This document shows positions 41,936-50,720 of a stretch of DNA of 64,000 nt, one piece after another; the stretch's first letter is position 1; each line of letters begins with the position of its first letter. Source of the stretch: Corallococcus silvisoli (lineage in GTDB: Bacteria; Myxococcota; Myxococcia; Myxococcales; Myxococcaceae); assembly GCF_009909145.1 (NCBI RefSeq), contig NZ_JAAAPJ010000003.1, positions 434,001-498,000 of the forward strand, in the 5' to 3' direction. The notes beneath the pieces are model-generated. The model did not search any database. It saw only the letters and a program-made list of their open reading frames with translations, and was not told the DNA's origin. The translations under genes and the position numbers were made by a program.

Positions 41936-43092
41936 GAGTCCCCCCTCACCATCGCGGGGAGCCAGGCCTCCAGCTCCCACCCCCGCCCCGCCTCCGCGCG
42001 CCACACCACGTCCCCGCCCAGTCGAGTGAAGCGCTCGCGCATGCCGGTGAGCCCGGCGCCGGGCGTGGGAGTCGTCGCGCCCCGTCCGTCATCCCGCGTG
42101 ACGACCCGCACCCCGCCCGCCGGGGTGGACTCGACGCGAATCCACAACCGCGTGGCGAGCGCATGGCGCAGCGTGTTCGTGAGGACCTCCTGGACACAGC
42201 GGATGAGCGAGTGTGTCGCTTCGGATGAAGCGAGCGCGAGGTCCTCCGGGATGTCGAGGTCGACCGTCAGTCCCGGCGTGTTCGCGGCGAGCGCGTGCAG
42301 GGAGGCGCGCAGAGGAGGTGGCGTGTCACGCAGGGCCGAGACCGTCTCGCGCACCTCGGACAAGAGGGTCCGCGCGGCCTCGCGGGCACGCCGCAGATGC
42401 TCGGCCGAGGGCGTGTCCTTCGCGGTGTACGCCGCGGCCTCCAGGTTGAGCGACAGGGCCGTCAGGTGGTGCCCGAGCGAGTCGTGCAGCTCCCGCGCGA
42501 TGCGCAGCCGCTCCCCTTCCCGCTCCCGGGCCGCGAGCAGCACCTGCGTGGACTGCAGCTCCGCGTGGAGCCGGGCCAGCTCCCGCCCCGCCTGGGCCTC
42601 GCGCACCATGACGACGGCCGAGGCCAGGGTGAACCCCTGGAAGCCGATGAAGATGAGCCCCTGGATGAGGGCATGCGAGAGGGAATGGAGGCACAGGTAC
42701 ACCAGCACCAGCGCCACGGACTGCGTGGCCACCCAGAGCACCGCTCGACGCTGGGGGAGCAGCTCGGGCACCTGGGCCGCGACGATGGCGAGCAGCGCGC
42801 CATCCACGCCCGTGCGACTGGCGCCCACGGCGATGAGTCCCGCGAGTGACTGGACCGCCAGCACGGGCACGCTGCCGTCATCCTCGGCGATGGCGTTGCG
42901 CGCGTAGGCCATGCCGAAACCGACGAACGCCACCAGCCAGAGCAGCGACATGGGTGACAGGAGCGAGGGGACTCCACCGCGCAGCAGCGCCTCGACGTGG
43001 GGCGAGCCGACGACGCCCCAGGTCAGCAACCCGGCCGCCAGCAGCATGCGCCGGGTGGAGGGAGATTTCACAGCGCCGTGCCTCTGGGCCAT
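41932..43092 (-). CDS. DesK/NarX-type sensor histidine kinase
   Basis: About 386 aa from the ATG giving MAQRHGAVKSPSTRRMLLAA. About six TM helices cover residues 15-165. A coiled-coil linker leads to the HisKA_3 box (RIARELHDSLGHHLTALSLN) and a HATPase domain with N-box EVLTNTLRHA, DDGRG and GLTGMRERF. The predicted sensor is entirely membrane-embedded with no large external domain, as in DesK, which senses membrane state. The stop overlaps the response-regulator start, giving a translationally coupled pair. A much longer open frame extends upstream, but its sequence there is low-complexity and not kinase-like. Confidence 0.93.
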   Translation of the reverse strand: MAQRHGAVKSPSTRRMLLAAGLLTWGVVGSPHVEALLRGGVPSLLSPMSLLWLVAFVGFGMAYARNAIAEDDGSVPVLAVQSLAGLIAVGASRTGVDGALLAIVAAQVPELLPQRRAVLWVATQSVALVLVYLCLHSLSHALIQGLIFIGFQGFTLASAVVMVREAQAGRELARLHAELQSTQVLLAAREREGERLRIARELHDSLGHHLTALSLNLEAAAYTAKDTPSAEHLRRAREAARTLLSEVRETVSALRDTPPPLRASLHALAANTPGLTVDLDIPEDLALASSEATHSLIRCVQEVLTNTLRHALATRLWIRVESTPAGGVRVVTRDDGRGATTPTPGAGLTGMRERFTRLGGDVVWRAEAGRGWELEAWLPAMVRGDS

Positions 43093-43230
43093 GTGACACA
43101 GCATAGGGCCCGCGTCGTGAGAGCGGCATATGCCAGAAGTCACATGGGCGGGGTGTGACTTCCCGCAGATGTGGGCCCCTCCGCCCTTCCCGTACCTTGG
43201 CCACCGACTCGCAGTTCGTCGGAGACACAC

Positions 43231-43941
43231 ATGACGTTCTACTCGCTCGCCCGCTCGCTCCACATCGCTGCGGGGGTCGTGGGCTTCATCACCCTGTGGC
43301 TGCCGTTGTTCGCTCGAAAGGGCGGCGCGCTGCACCGGCGCATGGGCTGGGTGTACGTGAGCGCCATGGGGGTCGTCGCCTTCACGGCCCTGATTCTCTC
43401 CGGGACGCGGTTCATCGTGGATCCGGCCGTGCGGTCCGTCGCCCTCTTCTTCATCTCCCTGAGCACGCAGAGCGCGGCGGCGGCCTCGCTGGGAGTCCGG
43501 GTGCTGCGCGCGAAGCAGCGCACCACCGCGCACCGGAGCGTCTACGACCTGGGCATCGCCGGCCTCACCCTCGGCACGGGGCTCGTCACGCTGACCTGGG
43601 GCGTGATGATGAACGCGCCCTTGCTGTGGGGCTTCGCGCCCGTGGGAATCTTCGTGGGCGCGTCGACGCTGTACTACTGGCTGACGCCTCCCCGGGAGCG
43701 CATGCACTGGTGGTTCCAGCACATGGCCGCCATGGTGACCTCAGGCATCGGCACGCTCACGGCGGTCCTGGTGGTGAATGCCCGGCACCTGGGCATCAGC
43801 GGAATGCAGCTCGCCGTGTTCCTCGGCCCCACGGTGGTCGGGGTCACGGGGCTCCGCCTCTGGGTGCGCCACTACCGCCAGAAGTTCTCGCCTCCGCCCA
43901 GGGCGCTGTCGAACGCGCCCCTCGCAGGCGCCGAGCGCTGA
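43231..43941 (+). CDS. DUF2306-like multi-pass membrane protein
   Basis: About 236 aa from the ATG giving MTFYSLARSLHIAAGVVGFI. Seven to eight TM helices are predicted. HIAAGVVGFITLWLPLFARK and GALHRRMGWVYVSAM near the start match the first two helices of DUF2306 proteins, where the His residues are conserved (HIxxG and HRRxG), suggesting heme or quinone contact. A later HMAAMVTSGIGTLTAVLVVN fits a similar role. It is divergent from the histidine kinase gene with 138 bp between, so it is a plausible target of that two-component system. Function unknown. Confidence 0.75.
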   Translation: MTFYSLARSLHIAAGVVGFITLWLPLFARKGGALHRRMGWVYVSAMGVVAFTALILSGTRFIVDPAVRSVALFFISLSTQSAAAASLGVRVLRAKQRTTAHRSVYDLGIAGLTLGTGLVTLTWGVMMNAPLLWGFAPVGIFVGASTLYYWLTPPRERMHWWFQHMAAMVTSGIGTLTAVLVVNARHLGISGMQLAVFLGPTVVGVTGLRLWVRHYRQKFSPPPRALSNAPLAGAER

Positions 43942-43994
43942 TAGGAGGTCGCATCCCAGCCGACCGCCGAGCCGCAGGCCGCTCCGACCTGAGT

Positions 43995-44216
43995 TCAGCA
44001 GTCCGCGCCGAGGTGCGCCTTGGCGACCATGCGGGCCGCTTCGTTCTGGATTTCGTCCAGCCGCCGGACGAGGTCCCGGTCCAGGAACTGGCGCTCTTCG
44101 AGCACCGCATCGACGTCGCTCCAGGCTTCGCGGGCGTTGTCGTACCTGTCGTCCTCCCAGCTCTTGATGATGTCGTTGGCCCGCGCGGTCAGCTCCGCGT
44201 GCTCTTCGTCGGTCAT
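43995..44216 (-). CDS. Small acidic helical protein, unknown
   Basis: About 73 aa from the ATG giving MTDEEHAELTARANDIIKSW. It is nearly all helix, rich in Asp, Glu and Arg, with one Cys at the C-terminus. No signal peptide and no recognised family. Codon composition looks coding (high G/C at third positions). The longer in-frame start at 44360 adds residues with an unlikely composition. It stands between the DUF2306-like gene and a LysR remnant. Confidence 0.5.
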   Translation of the reverse strand: MTDEEHAELTARANDIIKSWEDDRYDNAREAWSDVDAVLEERQFLDRDLVRRLDEIQNEAARMVAKAHLGADC

Positions 44217-44340
44217 GTGAACCTCGTGGGGGGGTTGGGTCGTGTCTGTGCCGTCCCGGAGCAGGCTCCGGGTTTCGCGCTGATGAACAGAAGTCAGGCT
44301 CCTGGCCGGCCGAGAATCGAGCGTGTAGCTTCTCTGAACG

Positions 44341-44580
44341 ATGGCGATTACTTCGCTCAATTCTCTAAACGCCTTCGTCGCGGTGGCACGCAGGTTGAGT
44401 TACGCGCGAGCGTCGAAGGACCTTGGCGTCTCGACCTCCGCGCTCAGTCAATCGGTGCGTCAGCTCGAAGCCCGTATCGGCATTCCGCTGCTCACGCGTA
44501 CATCGCGCAGCATGGCTCTCACGAAGGCCGGGCAGCGGCTGCTCGAGAATGCGGACCGGCGTTGAACCAGACGTTGGAGC
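44341..44580 (+). pseudogene. LysR-type regulator, N-terminal domain with frameshift
   Basis: The frame reads LNAFVAVARRLSYARASKDL then GVSTSALSQSVRQLEARIG and LLTRTSRSMALTKAGQRLLE. This is an intact LysR winged helix-turn-helix. The frame ends at NADRR, but the next frame continues LNQTLEPIG, matching the family's NAGPALxQALExI. A one-base change therefore breaks the gene at about 44563, and no effector-binding domain follows. A DNA-binding stub of 74 aa could still be made. Confidence 0.7.
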
Positions 44581-44806
44581 CGATCGGGCGTGAGCAACTT
44601 CCATCCCGACCGCGTGATGGACCTGATCGTCCACGATAAGATCTGTACCGTGCCAGTTTTCACGCGGCCCAGAAGTCCCGGCAGCACGTCGACGCCGCCA
44701 TTCGCTGGGGGCTGGGGCACGCTGCCCAGAACGCCGTCCGCAAGGCCGACTGCCCCGCCGAGGGCTTCTGGCTACGCGATTTGTTAGAGAACTCCTGGCG
44801 ACCTAC

Positions 44807-45091
44807 TTAGCAACTCGACGCACTTCCATTGTAGTCATAGTAACGACCGCGCACGCCACTAGACTCCGAGCTGCCGTCGCAGTTGCAGATTTCGCGTCCC
44901 ACCTCCACTGTCTTCCCGATGTCGCTGTACCAGTAACGAGTCCAGGACATCGAGCCGTCGCACGTGTAGATGATGCCCTGCTCCTGGGTTCCCAGCTCCC
45001 TGGCGGTGGAGGACTCATCGGAGGGAGCTCCTCCACAGGCGGAGACGAACAGGGCCGCAATACTCGCAAACACGACGCGATTCATTGACAT
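44807..45091 (-). CDS. Small cysteine-containing lipoprotein (DUF6289-like)
   Basis: About 94 aa with GAGGGAAAG upstream of the ATG. The signal ends in a lipobox (ASIAALFVSAC). The mature part holds four further cysteines (IYTC, ICNC and the final SASSC) and a Tyr-rich SWTRYWYSDIGKTVEVG and RGRYYDYNGS. It resembles small exported proteins labelled DUF6289, in which a YYSD segment is followed by VGxxxxxC, but this is a loose match. Such short lipoproteins are often lineage-specific in myxobacteria. Confidence 0.6.
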   Translation of the reverse strand: MSMNRVVFASIAALFVSACGGAPSDESSTARELGTQEQGIIYTCDGSMSWTRYWYSDIGKTVEVGREICNCDGSSESSGVRGRYYDYNGSASSC

Positions 45092-45411
45092 GGCTTTCCC
45101 TCGCTCAGCGGACGCGCGAAGGCGCATCCGCAGGCCTGAGGATCTCCCGGCAGCCCTCAGGAATGCAAATCACCACATCAACCACAAACATCCAATCCCA
45201 GCGAAACCGCGCTCGACCGCTGCGCTGGAGCACCCGTCCGCTCCGGCGCAGGACCTGCTATTCGCGGAACAGCTCGAGGTCCGACGGCCCCACGCCCCGC
45301 GGGATCTTCCATGAGATTGGCGATGCGCTTGCAGTGGCGAGGGCCCTATCCCGGGACACGCGACTCTGGCGCGTGGCACTGACTTCATGCCGCCGCGATG
45401 GCGGATGCGGA
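45092..45411. other. Intergenic region between two small lipoprotein genes
   Basis: 320 bp with no convincing gene, hairpin or repeat. It must contain the promoter of the leftward 94-aa lipoprotein gene. Confidence 0.35.
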
Positions 45412-45786
45412 CTACTCGGCCCTGACCCTGAAGCAAGCCTCGCTGATGCCCTGGAGGTGGTCGACCCCGCACTTGTTGTACTTGACGCCCATCGCGTCCA
45501 GCTCCGCTTCGGAGGCGGACTTGCAGGCCGGAATGTCGTTCACACAGTCAGCGAAGTCCTCGAGCATCTTCTTTTCGCTGTCCGAGCAGCGCTCCATGGC
45601 TGATTCACAGAGCTTCTCCTGCGCGTCCGTGTATTCGCCCGTGTCATCGGGATCTTCCTGCACGAAGCCACAGGCCTTGGCCTGGCTCGTCACCTTGTTG
45701 ACCCCATCCTTTATCTTCTCGCACACGCTGCTACCGCAAGCCGTCAGTGAAGCCATTGCCGCCAGGCCGATCAGGACCTTCTTCAT
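45412..45786 (-). CDS. Small six-cysteine lipoprotein
   Basis: About 124 aa from the ATG giving MKKVLIGLAAMASLTACGSS, a clear lipobox. The mature protein is helical and acidic, with cysteines at VCEK, ACGF, LCES, RCSD, DCVND, ACKS, KCGV and ACFR spread evenly. The spacing suggests a disulphide-bonded helical bundle. No family is recognised. It is the last gene before the eCIS payload region and is transcribed away from it. Confidence 0.7.
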   Translation of the reverse strand: MKKVLIGLAAMASLTACGSSVCEKIKDGVNKVTSQAKACGFVQEDPDDTGEYTDAQEKLCESAMERCSDSEKKMLEDFADCVNDIPACKSASEAELDAMGVKYNKCGVDHLQGISEACFRVRAE

Positions 45787-46142
45787 GATGGGTTCTCCCC
45801 CTCGAGACGAGGTGTAGGTGTTTTTCGGCGGGGCGCATCCCAACGGACCATTCCAGTGAGTTCAAGGAAATCCCGCCCTTGGGAATCCAATCCCAAAGAC
45901 AGGACGAAGCTCGGCCTTGCGTGCATTGGCTTTGAACAACGGATGCACGAATGCGGACTGTCAAGGACCCAGGATGGCGGACGCCGTGGAACACGACGGG
46001 ACCGCCATCAAGCTTCGGCTCCCCGGCGGCAAACGCTTTCGTGCGCATGACACTTCGCACATGAGCCCACGTGGGCTCTCTTCATCGCGGAAGACAATGG
46101 TGTAGTCTGTCATTCCAGACACACGGTCAACGAGGGCAGCAT
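45787..46142. other. Intergenic region upstream of the first DUF4157 gene
   Basis: 356 bp between divergent genes, with both promoters expected inside. A short palindrome, TTGGGA (45879-45884) and TCCCAA (45891-45896), is visible. No gene was seen. Confidence 0.35.
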
Positions 46143-49100
46143 ATGAGAGCCCCTCCGCAACACCGGGCCGCTTCCCACGGCATTCGTCCGGAGTCGTCGC
46201 CTTCGGGGGAAGGCGCATCGTCGACACACCGCCCGATCCTGGGTCCCTCCGCCATGGGGAGGGCCCCGGCGCGTCCGCCTGCCTTCGACTTCAGCCGACT
46301 TCCGCTCCATCCCCCACTCCAGGCCAGGCGCGCGGTCAGTGAACCCGGAGATGCCTCGGAGCAGGAGGCGGACCGATTCGCGGATGAGGTGACAGCGCCC
46401 GCGACTCCCGCGACGGATGCCGCTGGCGCGGCGCCCGCGATCCGCGCCCTGCCCGAGGCGTCCACCGCGACTCCCGAGCTCCTCGCATCCGAGGAGCCCG
46501 TGCCCTTCACCACCGGCGAGGCCCCGCGCGACATGCGGGACGCCCCTGACGGTGGGAGCCCTCCCTCGGTGGACCGCAAGGCGGAAGCCTCAGCCCCGGC
46601 GAACGGCGGCCTTCCCCAGGGAATGACGTCGCGGTTGGCGGCCTCGCGAGGCATGGGGACTCCGCTGCCTTCGCCCGTGCGCACGTTCTTCGAGCCCCGG
46701 CTCGGCTACGACCTGGGGCCGGTGCGCGTCCACACCACGACCACCGCCGCGCGGATGAGCCGACAGCTCGACGCGCAGGCCTTTACCCATGGACGGGACG
46801 TCTATTTCGGGTCCGGCCACTACAACCCCTCCTCCTCATCCGGAAGGTGGTTGCTCGCGCACGAGCTGGCTCACGTCGTCCAGCAGGGACACGGCACCTC
46901 GGGCTCCGTCCGGCTCCACCGCAAGGGCAAGGAGGGGGACCCGACCCCGGGGGAACACAGATATCGCTTCAACATCAAGGTCAGGCGGGTGCTCCCACGC
47001 GACGAGGCGGCCGTGGTCGTCCTCCAGCAGGTGTTCTCCGTCAGCGAGAACCGAGCGAGAGAGCTCCTGCAGTTCATGAAGGATCAGAACATCCAGAACC
47101 TGAACTACCCGGGCTTCCGCGCCGAGGACGTGAAGGCTGGGAAGCAACTCGCGTCCTTCGATGTCGGCGCCTACGAGGCGCTCTCCGCGCACCTTGGCCG
47201 TGGCACCTCGGGACAAGGAGACGCGTCGAAATCGAAGCAAGGCGCCCAGGGTTCGGGCGGCGGAGAAAAGAAGCCTCCTCCCCTGCCCCCCGCGTTGAAG
47301 GGCAAGGTCAACGCGGAGACCGACCGGCGCTACTGGGAGCGCACGGGCGACACGCCGGGCAAGCCGATCGGGAAGTCCCCCAAGGACCAGGACCAGGCGG
47401 ATCTCTGGAAGAACATCCAGCAGGAGGTCCTGGCCCAGCTCGAAGCGCTCCGGGGCCTCGCGCCGGACGCGCAGGAGCTGATGGGCGGCGCGACCTCCTT
47501 CCAGCTCAAGGACCTGGAACAACTCCAGCGCATCGCCAAGAAGGTGGAGCAGATGTCGCCCGAGGACCGGATGCTGTTCCGGCTCATCGCGAAGCAGCTG
47601 ACGGGCGACCTGAATCGCTTCGAGCAGTCCGTCGACGTGTTCCTCGGCGCTCGCGACAAGTACCGCGCGGACCTGGAGGCGCTGGCGAAGCAGCAACAGG
47701 CCGCGCGCGGAGGCGAGCCCTCCCTTCAGGAGCAGATGGAAGCGGCGTGGAAGGACTTCGACACGGCGGGGTTCGGCACGCTCGGCGAGCAAGGCAAGCA
47801 GGACCTGGCGCGCGCTCGCGCGGCGAAGCTCCGGAACATCCAACTCCAGTACATGGTCGAGCATCCCGGCGAGACCGGCGCGGGCATGGTCAAAGGGCTG
47901 TCTCCCGTGGAGATGGCGAAGGGCGTGGCCGAGGACGTCCGCGTCGCGCGGGACCCGAACAAGAGCGGCTTTGCCCGCTGGGCCGCGGGCTTCGGCGCGG
48001 GCAGCAAGACCCTTGGCTGGGCCGCCGGTGTCGCGGGCGTCCTGTATGTCGCCCTGCTGTTCGTGCCCGGGGTGAACGTCGTGCAGCTGGCGACCACCGC
48101 GCTCGTCGCGGGTGTGGCGGCCCTGGTGATGGCCGGCGTGGAAGCCGAGCTGAGCATCCAGGCCGCTGGCGAATCCACGACGGTGGAGGACTTCAAGGAG
48201 CAGACGCAGCGCGCGGCCACCGCGCAGACGAACGTCATCGTCGGCGCGGCGCTCATCGCCCTCGGACTGGCGCTCAAGCTGTCCATGCGCATCCGCCTGC
48301 CGGGCCGCTACCAGAACGTGGGGCACGCGCTGCGCATGGCGCGGGAGGCCCTGGCGAAGCAGGTGGGCATCACCACGAAGTTCGGTCAAATCCAGATGGA
48401 GCTGCTCGCCCAGCTGCGTGAGGAGGGCAAGGGCCTGCCCCAAGCCCTGACGGAGCTGAACAAGGGCGTCTCCACCACGCGCACGGCCATCCAGGCGATG
48501 ACGGGCGATGAGCTGCTCAATCGCATCATCGCCAACGACGCGGCCCTCAAGGACCTCATCGACGCGCACCCCGACCTCGTCGAGACGGCGAAGCAAGCCC
48601 AGGCTGTCGCGAAGACCCACGGCGGCCAGAACGTCCCGGAGACCGTGCGCGAGAACCTGCTGCGCTCGCTCACGGACGCCGAGACCCAGACGAAGGCCCA
48701 CGCGGACCGCTTCGAGGCGGAGCTGAAGACAGCCACGGACGCCATCCAGAAGGCCCTCACTCCCGAGGAGCTGAAGGCCGCGCTGGACGCGGCCGAGAAG
48801 CGCTTCGGACAGGAGGAACTCCAGAAGGCGGTCCAAGCCGCGCATGAGAAGTCGCTCAAGCAGCGCGTGGAAGAAGAGCGCTACCGGGGCATGACGGAGA
48901 AGGACCTCCAGGCCACCGCGGACGCGGACCCCAAGGCCAAGGCCGAGCTGGACCGGCGGGCGGAGGTGAAGACGCAGGCGGAGAACTCCCGCGTGGGCCA
49001 GAAGGTGGGCGCGGACATCGCCGCCCGGCTCACGCCCGACGTGCTGGGCGCGCTGTACGCGCTGGACGATGCGTCGCTCCAGGCGCTCGCCGGAGCCACC

Positions 49101-49892
49101 TTGGAGGAGTTGGGGCACGTGGCCCGCGCCGTGCGCCGCATCAACGCGGAGCTGGTGAACAAGCTGGTGGCGGGGGCGGGCCGGAGCGCCGCGGTGGGCC
49201 TGGGCAAGTTCCTGGAGGCCCATCCCTCCTGGCGGCTCAATGCCGCGGAAGCCCTCTGCAAGATGCTCACCGAGGGAGCCACCAACCCCGTCGTGGCAAG
49301 GCTCGCCGCCAAGCTGATGGTCCATGCGGACATGCCAGGCATGGAGAACTGGGCCGTCCTCACCAGCCGCCAGCTCAAGTCCCCCGTCAACCTGATGGAG
49401 ATGGAGGTCAGCCTGGACGATGCCATCCGGCAGTCCGCCACCCACCCCGGCAAGACAGAGATGGAGATCTATTACTACGAGGGCAAGAAGCTCACGTACG
49501 AGGAGATGAACGCGACGCGCCAGTCGTCGACGTTCGACAAGAACAAGCTCAAGAACATCGACGTGGAGACGCCGCTGGAGCGGCGTGAGTGGAAGCGGGT
49601 GCGGGAGGCCATCACCAACGACTCGAAGCTGACGACCCAGGTGAAGGAGGCCCGCCTCAAGTTCAAGGACGCCGAACTGCCGCGCGGCTCGGGAGGAAAG
49701 CTGAATGTCGGCATCGTCGACTACAGCACCTTCCTCGATTCGTCCTACACTCCAGCGAAGGTCCAGCAGGTGTTGAAGCAATGGCTGGCCCAGGACGCCT
49801 TCGCCATGCAGTTCATGGACAGGCTCGAGGTCCGCTTCGTGGACGCGAACGGAGCCCCCCACGAGTTCATCATCGACGTGCCACTGCCATAG
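46143..49892 (+). CDS. Large DUF4157 protein, candidate eCIS payload 1
   Basis: About 1249 aa, with GAGG 7 nt before the ATG at 46143. Near the N-terminus is FDFSRLPLHPP (48-58), then EPGDASEQEADRFADEVT. DUF4157 spans about 175-250 (FFEPRLGYDLGPVRVHTTTT; ALAHELAHVVQQG-like motif with HELAH at 240-244). DUF4157 proteins are the main cargo class of extracellular contractile injection systems, and HELAH is a zinc-protease-like motif. The middle has long helices, then hydrophobic stretches at about 626-670 and 695-715, then a Lys/Glu-rich coiled-coil region to about 950. The last 250 residues are a different domain I do not recognise and may be the effector. No signal peptide. It is followed after 3 bp by a smaller gene and lies 8 kb upstream of the sheath gene. 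Confidence 0.85.
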   Translation: MRAPPQHRAASHGIRPESSPSGEGASSTHRPILGPSAMGRAPARPPAFDFSRLPLHPPLQARRAVSEPGDASEQEADRFADEVTAPATPATDAAGAAPAIRALPEASTATPELLASEEPVPFTTGEAPRDMRDAPDGGSPPSVDRKAEASAPANGGLPQGMTSRLAASRGMGTPLPSPVRTFFEPRLGYDLGPVRVHTTTTAARMSRQLDAQAFTHGRDVYFGSGHYNPSSSSGRWLLAHELAHVVQQGHGTSGSVRLHRKGKEGDPTPGEHRYRFNIKVRRVLPRDEAAVVVLQQVFSVSENRARELLQFMKDQNIQNLNYPGFRAEDVKAGKQLASFDVGAYEALSAHLGRGTSGQGDASKSKQGAQGSGGGEKKPPPLPPALKGKVNAETDRRYWERTGDTPGKPIGKSPKDQDQADLWKNIQQEVLAQLEALRGLAPDAQELMGGATSFQLKDLEQLQRIAKKVEQMSPEDRMLFRLIAKQLTGDLNRFEQSVDVFLGARDKYRADLEALAKQQQAARGGEPSLQEQMEAAWKDFDTAGFGTLGEQGKQDLARARAAKLRNIQLQYMVEHPGETGAGMVKGLSPVEMAKGVAEDVRVARDPNKSGFARWAAGFGAGSKTLGWAAGVAGVLYVALLFVPGVNVVQLATTALVAGVAALVMAGVEAELSIQAAGESTTVEDFKEQTQRAATAQTNVIVGAALIALGLALKLSMRIRLPGRYQNVGHALRMAREALAKQVGITTKFGQIQMELLAQLREEGKGLPQALTELNKGVSTTRTAIQAMTGDELLNRIIANDAALKDLIDAHPDLVETAKQAQAVAKTHGGQNVPETVRENLLRSLTDAETQTKAHADRFEAELKTATDAIQKALTPEELKAALDAAEKRFGQEELQKAVQAAHEKSLKQRVEEERYRGMTEKDLQATADADPKAKAELDRRAEVKTQAENSRVGQKVGADIAARLTPDVLGALYALDDASLQALAGATLEELGHVARAVRRINAELVNKLVAGAGRSAAVGLGKFLEAHPSWRLNAAEALCKMLTEGATNPVVARLAAKLMVHADMPGMENWAVLTSRQLKSPVNLMEMEVSLDDAIRQSATHPGKTEMEIYYYEGKKLTYEEMNATRQSSTFDKNKLKNIDVETPLERREWKRVREAITNDSKLTTQVKEARLKFKDAELPRGSGGKLNVGIVDYSTFLDSSYTPAKVQQVLKQWLAQDAFAMQFMDRLEVRFVDANGAPHEFIIDVPLP

Positions 49893-49895
49893 GTC

Positions 49896-50633
49896 ATGCG
49901 AATGGGTACGGGTTTCATCGAGACGTATCAGTCCTCCGACGAGGACTGCGAGCTGCTCTCGGTCCTGTGGGAAGGACTCGCGGGCCAGGACGCGCTGTGG
50001 CGCAAGCTCCTGGAAGTGCTCGAGGTGTTGGGCCAGTTGGAGCCCGTGCTCGGCACGGTGTCCGGGACGCAGAAGGTCGTCCTCGCCCCTGCCCAGGCGC
50101 GACTGGAGGACCTGCGCTCCGAACAGTGGCCCATCGCGCTCGGAGGCCAGCTCCGCGAGCGCTCCCTCACGGGGCTGGAGCGCCGCTATCACCAAGCGCT
50201 CGCGAGCGGCATGGAGGAAGTGTTGCCCGACGGGTGGCCCCTTTCCGTGGAGGCCTTCCTCTTTCTTCCTCCCGGGGTGGACCGGGTCGAGGTCATCCGC
50301 TTCGACCTCCCCGAGCTGCTGGAGATGGGCCCCCTGCCCTTGCGCCCCGCCCCCGCGCCCTCGGATGACGGCTATACGCGCTGGCAGACGCAGTCCGAGC
50401 CGGGCAGGGAGGAGACGCCGCTGTTCCTGGATGTGACAGGAGAGCTGAGCGAGCACGCACGGGCCATCACGCTGCGAGTCTGCTCGCGGCTGGACTTCTT
50501 CCGACCCGTACGCTTTGGCGGCGAACCCAACGGGTCCCACGCGCTGCGCAACCTCCGCCATCTCCACGCGGTGATGTCGGACCTGGCCCAGCGGACCTCC
50601 GGCCGGGTCGTCCCACGAGAACCGCTCGACTGA
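49896..50633 (+). CDS. Hypothetical protein coupled to the DUF4157 payload
   Basis: 245 aa, beginning 3 bp after payload 1 (ATG at 49896 or two codons later). It has no signal peptide, TM segment or cysteine pattern, and is acidic and mostly helical with beta segments (SVEAFLFLPPGVDRVEVIRF, ETPLFLDVTGELSEHARAIT). No family recognised. The tight spacing to a possible toxin makes it a candidate immunity protein or loading chaperone. eCIS payloads do not always need immunity, so chaperone or accessory effector are equal options. Confidence 0.6.
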   Translation: MRMGTGFIETYQSSDEDCELLSVLWEGLAGQDALWRKLLEVLEVLGQLEPVLGTVSGTQKVVLAPAQARLEDLRSEQWPIALGGQLRERSLTGLERRYHQALASGMEEVLPDGWPLSVEAFLFLPPGVDRVEVIRFDLPELLEMGPLPLRPAPAPSDDGYTRWQTQSEPGREETPLFLDVTGELSEHARAITLRVCSRLDFFRPVRFGGEPNGSHALRNLRHLHAVMSDLAQRTSGRVVPREPLD

Positions 50634-50720
50634 CGCCACGTCCCCGCGCCCGGACGATTCGAAAGAAAGTCTCGCGTTGGGTACGCTGTCCGGTAGCGCT
50701 GGCTCAAGGGGGGCTCTCCG

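Noticed and set aside
41932..43722. A 596-aa version of the histidine kinase
   Set aside because: The extra 210 residues are low-complexity and antisense to the DUF2306-like gene; the kinase begins naturally at 43092 with TM helices.
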